Positions 1-5,647 of a stretch of DNA of 7,295 nt are shown in pieces. Positions within the stretch are counted from its first letter, which is position 1. Every line of letters starts with the position of its first letter. Made by a program: the position numbers and the translations under genes. The notes under the pieces were generated by a model. It saw nothing but the letters and a program-made list of their open reading frames with translations, ran no database searches and was not told the DNA's origin. The stretch spans positions 1 to 7,295 of the forward strand of contig JAQGPB010000068.1 of NCBI GenBank assembly GCA_028293265.1, read 5' to 3'. This DNA comes from Pedosphaera sp. (GTDB lineage: Bacteria > Verrucomicrobiota > Verrucomicrobiae > Limisphaerales > Pedosphaeraceae).

Positions 1-38
1 ACCAGGTCAAGGAGTGGATTGGATACAATATCAGACAT
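1..38 (-). CDS. 5' end of a gene downstream of pilT (partial, runs off left edge)
   Basis: On the minus strand an ATG at 38-36 opens a frame reading MSDIVSNPLLDL and continues off the window. It starts 10 nt after the pilT stop codon. An AAGG lies about 9 nt upstream of the ATG, one of the better ribosome-binding candidates here. The spacing and shared strand suggest a second gene of the pilT operon. Only about 12 codons are visible, so the product cannot be read. By context another pilus or secretion ATPase (PilB/GspE type) is plausible; from memory, such proteins in Verrucomicrobia can begin with a similar NPLLDL segment, but I could not check this. Confidence 0.5.
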   Translation of the reverse strand, partial: MSDIVSNPLLDL

Positions 39-48
39 AAATCAGGCC

Positions 49-1162
49 TTATTTTTTCTTGTCCGAGTCCTGGTCCTGGCTCATCGCCTGGGCCAGTTCC
101 AGTTCCTGAAGTTTCTGCTGGATGGTCAGCGGGTCCTGGGACTTGGTGATGACTTCTTCCCGGGAAATCATTCCGGCCATGTACTTCTCAACCAGAAAAC
201 TGTCCAGGGTCACCATGCCGTACTTCGCCCCGGTTTGGATATCGGAATTGAGGCGGAAGGTTTTGTTGTCGCGGATGAGCGCGGCGACGGACGGCGTGTT
301 GATCATGATCTCGAAAACCGCCACGCGTCCCGGCTTGTCAATGCGCGGGATGAGCAGTTGCGAAATGACCGCCTGCAGCACCGTGGAAAGCTGGATGCGG
401 ATCTGTTCCTGCTGATTGGTCGGAAAAGCGTTCACCAGACGGTCAATTGTCTTGGCCGCGCCGGTGGTGTGCAGCGTGCCGAACACCAAATGCCCCGTTT
501 CCGCCGCCGTGACCGCGGCGTCAATCGTTTCCAAGTCGCGCATTTCACCGACCAGAATGATGTCCGGGTCCTGGCGCAACGCACGGCGCAACGCCTCGGC
601 GAAACTCGGCACATCCACGCCGATCTCGCGCTGCGTCACGATGGCTTTCTTGTGCTTGTGATAAAATTCAATCGGGTCCTCGATGGTGATGATGTGCGCT
701 TCGTCGCGCTCTTCATTGATGATGTTGATCATCGAGGCAAGCGTGGTGCTTTTGCCGGAACCGGTGGGACCGGTGACGAGGCACAAACCGCGCGGCTTGT
801 AGAGCAGCTCGCGCACGGACGGCGGCAGGCCGATGTCCTCCAGGCGCAGCAGCTTGGTGGGAATCTGGCGCAGCACCATGCCGAATTGCCTTTTCCTTGA
901 ACACGCTGACACGGAAACGCGCCAGCTCACCGAACGCAAAACCGAAGTCCGCCCCGCCGCGCTCGCGCACATGCTGGATGTGGTCGTCCGAAGTGATGCT
1001 GCGCATCAGTTCTTCGGTGTCCTCCGGCGCCAAGACGGGGCCTTCCACACGGTGCAGGATTCCATGCACCCGGATAACCGGTGGCACGCCAACGCGGATG
1101 TGAAGATCGGAAGACCCCTCGGAGACCACCAACTGCAGCAGATCGGACATTTGATACGACAT
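49..1162 (-). pseudogene. pilT: PilT, type IV pilus retraction ATPase, interrupted by a frameshift
   Basis: PilT is the cytoplasmic hexameric ATPase that powers pilus retraction. The N-terminal part (from the ATG at 1162, MSYQMSDLLQLVVSEGSSDL) carries the usual SDLHIRVG...RVHG domain and stays in family up to [10 protein letters not shown], about residue 91. The frame then changes at about 886-895 and the rest continues as [10 protein letters not shown] to the stop at 49. The second part has Walker [10 protein letters not shown], the Asp box TIEDPIEF, Walker [11 protein letters not shown], the His box [13 protein letters not shown] and a PilT-like tail (ALIRDNKTF...[16 protein letters not shown]). 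Joined, the protein would be about 371 residues, normal for PilT. Left unrepaired, the N-terminal frame stops at 713 without Walker A. No other lesion is visible, so the break is either recent or a sequencing/assembly error. An in-frame ATG at 1150 (MSDLLQ) is an alternative start. No clear Shine-Dalgarno. Confidence 0.9.
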
Positions 1163-1508
1163 ACGCGATTTCGATTAGTATAGCACCGTGCTGGCGGACA
1201 GTATTATGCGGATGAGGCACGTTGACAAAGCTTTTTTGTCGTCCATAACACGTTTGACAGCTTCCTCCGACAGTCAACGGCGAGAATGAGCCGCAAACGT
1301 GGGGTTTTGGTTTTACCAACGGGGCTTTCCTTTTTGTGGAAATTTAAGTTGGCTTCCATTTGCCCCAAATTTTGCCGCCATTTTCCTCCATTTCGACTTC
1401 CAAACAACCCTTGGCGACCTCCCGACAACTCTCAAATACCGCGACACGGCAGGAGCGCTAAAACCGCTACGTTGGCAGGGAACCCATGAAGATTTACCAA
1501 TGAAAGAG
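1163..1508. other. Intergenic region between pilT and tRNA-Lys, no gene seen
   Basis: About 350 bases, less GC-rich than the genes. The short open frames on both strands lack family-like features. Promoter-like pieces lie near the pilT end. On the minus strand, TATACT at 1182-1177 would place a start site very close to the pilT ATG, but it lacks a good -35. TTGTCA (1228-1223) with TAATAC 16 nt away is a second weak minus candidate. The same site read on the plus strand gives TTGACA (1222-1227), N16, CATAAC (1244-1249). None is strong enough to call. A 23-codon minus-strand frame (1246-1175) ends 12 nt before pilT and could be a leader peptide, but it has no ribosome-binding site. Confidence 0.4.
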
Positions 1509-1584
<76 letters not shown>

Positions 1585-1607
1585 AACCGAAAAAACATTT
1601 TCAGGAA

Positions 1608-1638
1608 CTTATGAAGTTTTTTCAATACTTCACGTCAA
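1608..1638 (-). promoter_or_regulatory. Possible promoter of tRNA-Lys
   Basis: Minus strand: TTGACG (1638-1633) followed after 19 nt by CATAAG (1613-1608), about 24 nt upstream of the mature tRNA 5' end. The -35 is good (5/6), but the -10 is only 4/6 and the spacing is longer than the usual 17, so this is tentative. Confidence 0.3.
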
Positions 1639-1723
1639 GAGCCGGGTGTTTTACGGCAGAATGTTGCAGGGAAGCAAGAGAATTCAGTCAAATTACGCGC
1701 AGGTATTTTTATCCCGGTCAATT

Positions 1724-1745
1724 GAAGAAAGCCGCAAGCTGCGGC
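1724..1745 (-). terminator. Rho-independent terminator of the small gene at 1816-2004
   Basis: On the minus strand GCCGCA-GCT-TGCGGC forms a 6-bp, GC-rich stem with a 3-nt loop (1745-1731), followed at once by TTTCTTC. It lies about 70 nt after the stop codon of the 62-residue ORF on the same strand, where a terminator would be expected. On the plus strand the stem is not followed by a T-run, so the minus direction is preferred. Confidence 0.6.
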
Positions 1746-1815
1746 GCGTATCAAATAGCCCTGCCACAATGGGTTGGAAAAGCAGCGCCCTCGCCATCCA
1801 GTTCACATTTCGTGG

Positions 1816-2004
1816 TCAGGCTTGGCGTTTTTTGTCCTTCTTCACGCCATAATGGAACCCTTGGTCATCTTGATAGCCAAGCGGTGCCATTCTTTCAACC
1901 ATCGCGCGCAACCGGGCCATGATCGAAACCTTGAGGTGATGTCTGTTCTCCTTCTTGCGCCCGATCTCTCCGGCCAAGTTCCAATGAATCAACGAGGTTT
2001 TCAT
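1816..2004 (-). CDS. Small uncharacterised protein (62 aa)
   Basis: The frame from the ATG at 2004 encodes a 62-residue protein beginning MKTSLIHWNLAGEIGRKKEN and ending GVKKDKKRQA. No signal peptide or membrane segment is visible. It is basic and looks soluble, with a likely central helix (HHLKVSIMARLRAMVERM) and a GYQDDQGFHYG motif that looks like a conserved core. Support for a real gene comes from the surroundings: a consensus -35 with a fair -10 just upstream and a GC-rich hairpin terminator downstream, all on the same strand and independent of the neighbours. A GTG start at 2034 would add 10 residues but overlaps the -10 box, so the ATG at 2004 is preferred. Ribosome binding is weak (GAAAG about 10 nt upstream). 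I do not recognise a function. The motif reminds me of small Verrucomicrobia hypothetical proteins, which I could not verify. Confidence 0.6.
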   Translation of the reverse strand: MKTSLIHWNLAGEIGRKKENRHHLKVSIMARLRAMVERMAPLGYQDDQGFHYGVKKDKKRQA

Positions 2005-2032
2005 GCGACATTCTTTCGTTGGCTTCAAAACC

Positions 2033-2061
2033 ACTATCCGGTGCTAAACAAGTTTTGTCAA
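2033..2061 (-). promoter_or_regulatory. Sigma70-like promoter of the small gene at 1816-2004
   Basis: Minus strand: TTGACA (2061-2056, perfect consensus), 17-nt spacer, GATAGT (2038-2033, 4/6). The inferred start site falls about 25 nt upstream of the ATG at 2004. This is the best promoter-like match I found in the window. Confidence 0.55.
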
Positions 2062-2123
2062 ATCAGTGCAGCCGAAATTCGGAAATCACCGGACGCAAAT
2101 CCGCCACAGGCAGCCTCCAATTG

Positions 2124-2142
2124 CAAAAAGGCTGGACAGCCT
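2124..2142 (-). terminator. Terminator-like hairpin with no assigned gene
   Basis: On the minus strand AGGCT-GTCC-AGCCT (2142-2129) forms a 5-bp stem with a 4-nt loop, and the stem's last T begins a run of five Ts (2129-2125). The form is that of a short rho-independent terminator on the minus strand. It lies upstream of the promoter at 2033-2061, so it could insulate that unit from upstream transcription. No recognisable gene precedes it. Confidence 0.45.
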
Positions 2143-2350
2143 GCCCTCGCCCATGCGACAATGGCCCCGCTTGAAAGGAGCAAGACAGAGGACACCCTAT
2201 GGTGCCCGAGAGAGCCGGCCAATTCCAGCCGGAGATGGCCTTTGTTATCCAACCGCATTCGTCGGAACAATGCTGCTCGATGGCGCAACTCCCCCCGTGC
2301 CCCTGCCCGCATTTTGCGGACATTCAACCTCAGCCACTTGCGTTGGCCCC

Positions 2351-2380
2351 GTCGCTTGGCGTCGCTTAATGTCGCTTGGC
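2351..2380. repeat. 10-nt tandem repeat, three copies
   Basis: GTCGCTTGGC, GTCGCTTAAT and GTCGCTTGGC follow each other with no gap. The first and third units are identical and the second differs at its last three bases. Confidence 0.85.
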
Positions 2381-2387
2381 CCATCCC

Positions 2388-2472
2388 ACCCTCAACTCTC
2401 AACCATTTTCAACCCTCAACCAATTCCGCGCGGAGTTTCTCGCCAAATCAGACCAAATTCCACCAAATTCCC
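2388..2472. repeat. Degenerate 7- and 10-nt repeats next to the 10-nt array
   Basis: Units ACCCTCA (2388-2394), ACTCTCA (2395-2401), ACCATTTTCA (2402-2411) and ACCCTCA (2412-2418) follow one another. After about 34 nt come two 10-nt units CCAAATTCCA and CCAAATTCCC (2453-2472). Periods of 7 and 10 mix within one tract. Confidence 0.6.
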
Positions 2473-2657
2473 CGCGCACCTTTGCCAACTCAAGCCCGGC
2501 TCAGATCAGCTTCTCCCATGCGCACCACCTCCCATTCATCTCGTTCGTCCCATCTTCCCCACCTGCCGCCCATATATCAGAGTTGCCCATCGTTCGATAT
2601 TCGTATATTTTTAGTTGACGGTGTTTCATGGGAAGCTCCTGAACAACGAATCACACA

Positions 2658-3227
2658 ATGTCAAAAGCCAGAGCAACTACAAATATGGTCACTGACCCGG
2701 ATGAAAACCCGCCCGCCACGGACGACTCGTTGGCGACCGAATCGCTTACGCCTGAGCAGCTCGATGATTTGAAAACCCGCGCCGCGAAAGCCGACGAGAA
2801 CTGGCAGCGCCTCTTGCGCACCACCGCCGACCTGGAAAATTACAAGAAGCGCGCCCAGCGCGAGCGCGAGGACGCCGTGAAGTTCGCCAACGAATCGCTG
2901 ATGAAGAAACTCATCCCCGCGCTGGATAATTTCGAGATGGCTCTCGCCGCCGCCAATCAAAACCAGGCCGCCAACACCCAATCTCTCCAGACCGGCGTGT
3001 CCATGATCCTCCAACAGCTCAGGAGTGCGCTGACGGAATCAGGCTTGGAGGAAGTGGACGCGACCGGCAAAACTTTTGACCCGAACTGGCACGAAGCGGT
3101 TGCCCAGCAGGAATCGGACGAAGTCCCGGAAGGCCAGGTCCTCCAGCAAATGCGCAAAGGTTATAAATTGCGTGACCGGCTCATCCGGCCAGCCAGCGTG
3201 ATCGTGGCCAAGAAAGCTTCGGCTTAA
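2658..3227 (+). CDS. grpE: GrpE, nucleotide exchange factor of DnaK
   Basis: GrpE is a cytoplasmic homodimer that releases ADP from DnaK and so resets the Hsp70 cycle. The 189-residue product has the expected order: an acidic, poorly conserved N-terminus (to about residue 35), a long charged helix with [15 protein letters not shown] (57-71), the [12 protein letters not shown] segment (85-96), FDPNWHEAV (140-148), and the C-terminal beta-domain signature [19 protein letters not shown] (168-186). Length is normal for the family. The start could also be the ATG at residue 10 (2685), since neither has a clear Shine-Dalgarno. dnaJ follows after 4 nt, so the two are almost certainly co-transcribed. 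dnaK is not in the window, and no CIRCE operator (TTAGCACTC inverted repeat) is visible upstream. Confidence 0.96.
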   Translation: MSKARATTNMVTDPDENPPATDDSLATESLTPEQLDDLKTRAAKADENWQRLLRTTADLENYKKRAQREREDAVKFANESLMKKLIPALDNFEMALAAANQNQAANTQSLQTGVSMILQQLRSALTESGLEEVDATGKTFDPNWHEAVAQQESDEVPEGQVLQQMRKGYKLRDRLIRPASVIVAKKASA

Positions 3228-3231
3228 ACCC

Positions 3232-4359
3232 ATGGCGAAACGAGATTATTACGAGATTCTCGGTGTCGAACGCACCGTCGAGGTCGAAGAACTTAAAAAA
3301 GCCTACCGCAAGCTGGCCGTCAAATACCATCCGGACAAAAATCCCGGCGACAAGGCGGCCGAGGAAAAGTTCAAGGAACTCGGCGAGGCTTACGAGGCGC
3401 TGAGCGACCCGCAAAAGCGCGCCGCTTACGACCAATACGGCCACGCCGCCTTTGACCCGCGCATGCGCGGCGGCGGACGCGCCGGCGGATTCCATGATCC
3501 CACGGACATCTTCCGCGAAGTTTTCAGCGGCAGCATGTTTGAGGACCTTTTCGGCGGCGGGCGCTCCGACCCCACGCAGCCACAGCGCGGCGCGGATTTG
3601 CGTTACGACATGGAAATCACCTTCGAGGAAGCCGCCCACGGCTGCGAGAAGGAGATCAGCGTCAGCAAACAGGACAAGTGCGAAACTTGCCATGGCTCCG
3701 GCGCGGAAGCCGGCTCCCGCAGCAAAGTTTGCCCCACCTGCAATGGACGCGGCCAGGTCATCAGTTCGCGCGGCATTTTCAGCATCGCCCAGACCTGCCC
3801 CCGTTGCGAAGGCGCGGGCAAGGTCATCGAGAAGCCGTGCAAAACCTGCCACGGTGCCGGCCGGCACGAACGCACTTCCAAGATCAAGCTCCGCATCCCG
3901 GCGGGCGTGGATACCGGTTCCCGCCTCCGTTCCTCCGGCAACGGCGAAGCCGGCGTGCGCGGCGGACCGACCGGCGACCTTTATGTGGTGCTCCATGTAA
4001 AACCGCATGAGATTTTTCAGCGTGATGGGGACGATTTGATTTGCGAAGTCCCGATCAGTTTCGTGCAGGCCGCTCTCGGCGCGGAGATTGAAGTGCCGAC
4101 CCTCAGCGGCAACACCCAGATCAAAATGCCCGCCGGCACTCAGCCCGGCACCACCTTCCGCCTCAAAGGCAAAGGGATCAAAAACATCCAGGGCTTCGGC
4201 ACCGGCGATTTGCACGTGCGCGTGAATGTCGAAGTGCCCACCCATTTGAACCACGCGCAAAAAGCCAAGCTCCAGGAATTCGCCGGGCTTTGCGACGAAA
4301 CCGTCAACCCCATCAGCCAAAGCTTTTTCGAAAAAGCCAAAAACCTGTTCAGCAGTTGA
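3232..4359 (+). CDS. dnaJ: DnaJ, Hsp40 co-chaperone
   Basis: DnaJ binds unfolded proteins, passes them to DnaK and stimulates its ATPase. The 375-residue product is a complete class A (type I) Hsp40. The J-domain spans residues 4-70 ([12 protein letters not shown]) with the HPD catalytic tripeptide at 33-35, then a Gly/Phe-rich linker (about 79-120). Four intact CxxCxGxG zinc motifs follow, starting at C150 (CETCHGSG), C167 (CPTCNGRG), C189 (CPRCEGAG) and C203 (CKTCHGAG). The two C-terminal substrate-binding beta-domains contain [19 protein letters not shown] and [12 protein letters not shown]. It starts 4 nt after the grpE stop with no clear ribosome-binding site of its own, so translational coupling is likely. 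No lesions are seen. The large open frame on the opposite strand is a codon-bias shadow. Confidence 0.98.
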   Translation: MAKRDYYEILGVERTVEVEELKKAYRKLAVKYHPDKNPGDKAAEEKFKELGEAYEALSDPQKRAAYDQYGHAAFDPRMRGGGRAGGFHDPTDIFREVFSGSMFEDLFGGGRSDPTQPQRGADLRYDMEITFEEAAHGCEKEISVSKQDKCETCHGSGAEAGSRSKVCPTCNGRGQVISSRGIFSIAQTCPRCEGAGKVIEKPCKTCHGAGRHERTSKIKLRIPAGVDTGSRLRSSGNGEAGVRGGPTGDLYVVLHVKPHEIFQRDGDDLICEVPISFVQAALGAEIEVPTLSGNTQIKMPAGTQPGTTFRLKGKGIKNIQGFGTGDLHVRVNVEVPTHLNHAQKAKLQEFAGLCDETVNPISQSFFEKAKNLFSS

Positions 4360-4472
4360 ACGGGGAATTTATCGAAGCCAAATAAGCAACGCACAAAAGC
4401 TTAAGCGTGGCCATTTGATCCTAAACGGGGATTGCAACAGTGACATTGAAATTTACCAAACGCGACCGCCAC

Positions 4473-4577
4473 GTTCCCCCTCTCCTCGGGGGACCACGAA
4501 ACGCGAAGCGTTCGTCTCCTCTGGGGAAACTGACTCGTGGTGGGCTTGGGAAGCCACTGGGCCGGGGTGAGGGCGGG
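4473..4577. repeat. Structured, repeat-like spacer between dnaJ and rsmE
   Basis: This spacer contains several nested inverted repeats. CCCCC/GGGGG flank a 7-nt loop (4476-4492). ACCACGA (4493-4499) pairs with TCGTGGT (4535-4541). Inside lies a hairpin AACGC-GAA-GCGTT (4500-4512), extended by ACG/CGT across a bulged A. TTCCCC (4474-4479) can also pair with GGGGAA (4523-4528), competing with the first stem. The right end GGGCCGGGGTGAGGGCGGG is a composition I associate with dispersed intergenic repeats in Verrucomicrobia/Planctomycetes genomes. No coding frame is convincing. Confidence 0.4.
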
Positions 4578-4600
4578 CACACAACTAACTCTAGTGTGTG
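4578..4600 (+). other. Bulged hairpin in the rsmE leader
   Basis: CACACA, a bulged A, CTA, loop ACTC, TAG, TGTGTG: a 9-bp stem with one bulge and a 4-nt loop. It ends 27 nt before the rsmE start codon. No T-run follows on plus, so a classical terminator for dnaJ is unlikely. It may be a leader structure or part of the repeat-like spacer. Confidence 0.4.
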
Positions 4601-4627
4601 TTAACTATCGGGATTCGACATCAATAA

Positions 4628-5383
4628 ATGCACCGCTTCTACCTGCCACCCGCCCAATGCAAGGACAAAACCCTCATCCTCACCGAGGGCGAAGCACACC
4701 ATGCGCTGCACGTCCTGCGCGTGCGACACGGCGAACGCCTCATGGTGCTGGACGGTGCCGGGCAAGAACTGCTTTGCGAAGCCCACAAGCCGGAGGGCGG
4801 CCAGTTAAAACTAACCGTCGTCCAGCGCAATATCGTTCCTCCCCTGCCCTATCAAATTACGCTTCTTCAGGCTATCCCCAAAGGCAAGATCATCGAGAGC
4901 ATCGTTCAGAAAGCCACCGAGCTTGGCGTGCATCGCATCGTCCCCCTGCTCTCCGACCGCGTGGCCACGCAATTGGATGACGAAAGCGCCGCCTCGAAAG
5001 CCGAAAAATGGCAGCTCACCGCCATCGAGGCCATCAAGCAATGCGGCTCCGCCTGGCTGCCGCAGGTTGAAGCCCCCGTCACGCCCAAGGCATACCTCGC
5101 GCGCGGCGAAAAATTCGAACTCCCCTTGATCGCTTCCCTGCAAAGCGATTGCCGCCATCCGCGCGACTATTTCAAAACCTTTTACCAGGAAAAACAACGC
5201 CTGCCCAAGACCGTCTGCGTCTGGGTCGGCCCCGAAGGCGACTTCACCCCGGCCGAAATGAGCGCCGTCAAGTCCGCGGGTGTCCTGCCCATCACCCTCG
5301 GCCGCCTTGTCCTCCGCAGCGAAACCGCCGCCATCTATTCCCTCTCCGTCCTCAACTACGAGCTGCAATCCAAGTACGAGTAA
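4628..5383 (+). CDS. rsmE: RsmE, 16S rRNA (uracil(1498)-N3)-methyltransferase
   Basis: RsmE methylates N3 of U1498 in helix 44 of 16S rRNA, near the decoding centre, using S-adenosylmethionine. The 251-residue product has the family layout: an N-terminal PUA-like RNA-binding domain (about 1-70, with HHALHVLRVRHGERLMVLDG), then a SPOUT/trefoil-knot catalytic domain. Diagnostic segments are KGKIIESIVQKATELGVHRI (85-104), EAIKQCG (134-140), VGPEGDF (200-206) and the knot motif LGRLVLRSETAAIY (224-237). Length is standard and the frame intact. The ATG at 4628 opens at the expected MHRFYLPP. No strong Shine-Dalgarno is present. The gene lies about 270 nt downstream of dnaJ, across the structured spacer, so it may have its own promoter. 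Confidence 0.95.
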   Translation: MHRFYLPPAQCKDKTLILTEGEAHHALHVLRVRHGERLMVLDGAGQELLCEAHKPEGGQLKLTVVQRNIVPPLPYQITLLQAIPKGKIIESIVQKATELGVHRIVPLLSDRVATQLDDESAASKAEKWQLTAIEAIKQCGSAWLPQVEAPVTPKAYLARGEKFELPLIASLQSDCRHPRDYFKTFYQEKQRLPKTVCVWVGPEGDFTPAEMSAVKSAGVLPITLGRLVLRSETAAIYSLSVLNYELQSKYE

Positions 5384-5393
5384 AGTCCGCACC

Positions 5394-5618
5394 ATGATGT
5401 TTGAAAAGTCAATTCTCATGGACATTGTCTATGGTTACGAGCCGATGACGAGGCAACTGGCTGAAAAAATCAAAAATTTGCGATGCGATCAGAAATTGCC
5501 TTATGAACACATCCCGTATCATTTAAATGAAGGATTCGGAGGTGATTTTTCTTTGGGCAAAGATTTATGCCTGAAGGCACAGCAATCTTTGAAGGATACA
5601 AACGAATCATGGGGATAA
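5394..5618 (+). CDS. Small hypothetical ORF after rsmE (74 aa), possible gene remnant
   Basis: The frame starts 11 nt after the rsmE stop at ATGATG and encodes 74 residues (MMFEKSILMDIVYGYEPM...LKDTNESWG). The stretch is clearly more AT-rich than rsmE and its codon choice (AAA, AAT, TTA, TTT) differs from the neighbours, suggesting a foreign or relaxed origin. The middle (TRQLAEKIKNLRC...LPYEHIPYHLNEGFG) vaguely resembles the helix-turn-helix style LR..G.SY..IA..LNE.G found in many DNA-binding proteins, including serine recombinases; this is weak. I do not recognise the protein. From 5567 another frame reads MPEGTAIFEGYKRIMG before entering the 3' end of the opposite gene, so a longer ancestral gene may be cut short here. 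It could also be non-coding. Confidence 0.35.
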   Translation: MMFEKSILMDIVYGYEPMTRQLAEKIKNLRCDQKLPYEHIPYHLNEGFGGDFSLGKDLCLKAQQSLKDTNESWG

Positions 5619-5647
5619 TCAGCAGGACAAACTGGGACACCACTCCA

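Larger units (their letters stand above)
2062..2657. other. Intergenic region upstream of grpE, no convincing gene
   Basis: About 600 bases. Long open frames exist on both strands (including one on plus that runs into grpE in another frame), but they are low-complexity, rich in Pro/Ser/Arg, and lack any domain. The right half of the plus strand (about 2380-2580) is very rich in C and poor in G. Contents: a minus-strand terminator-like hairpin (2124-2142), a repeat cluster (2351-2472), and an AT-rich stretch at 2571-2616 that probably holds the grpE promoter. Candidates there are TATATT at 2604-2609 with TTGCCC 15 nt upstream (short spacing), and GCCCATATA at 2568-2576, resembling a heat-shock -10. 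Neither is secure. Confidence 0.5.

Noticed and set aside
886..895. Programmed ribosomal frameshift in pilT
   Set aside because: The site lacks a classical slippery heptamer and no stimulatory structure is evident; two missing bases or a sequencing error fits better.
19..900. 293-codon open frame opposite pilT
   Set aside because: Antisense shadow of pilT, with no family features.
1175..1246. 23-codon frame upstream of pilT as a leader peptide
   Set aside because: No ribosome-binding site or attenuator-like structure; a frame this short is expected by chance.
2058..2402. 114-codon minus-strand frame
   Set aside because: Runs through the terminator-like hairpin at 2124-2142 and has no recognisable domain or start signal.
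1774..2772. 332-codon open frame on the plus strand
   Set aside because: Low-complexity Pro/Ser/Arg-rich translation, no domain, overlaps grpE in another frame and covers the better-supported minus-strand small gene.
3181..4320. 379-codon open frame opposite dnaJ
   Set aside because: Entirely antisense to an intact, fully recognisable dnaJ; explained by GC-rich third positions leaving the opposite frame open.
4811..5425. 204-codon open frame opposite rsmE
   Set aside because: Antisense shadow of rsmE, with alanine/glycine-rich translation and no motif.
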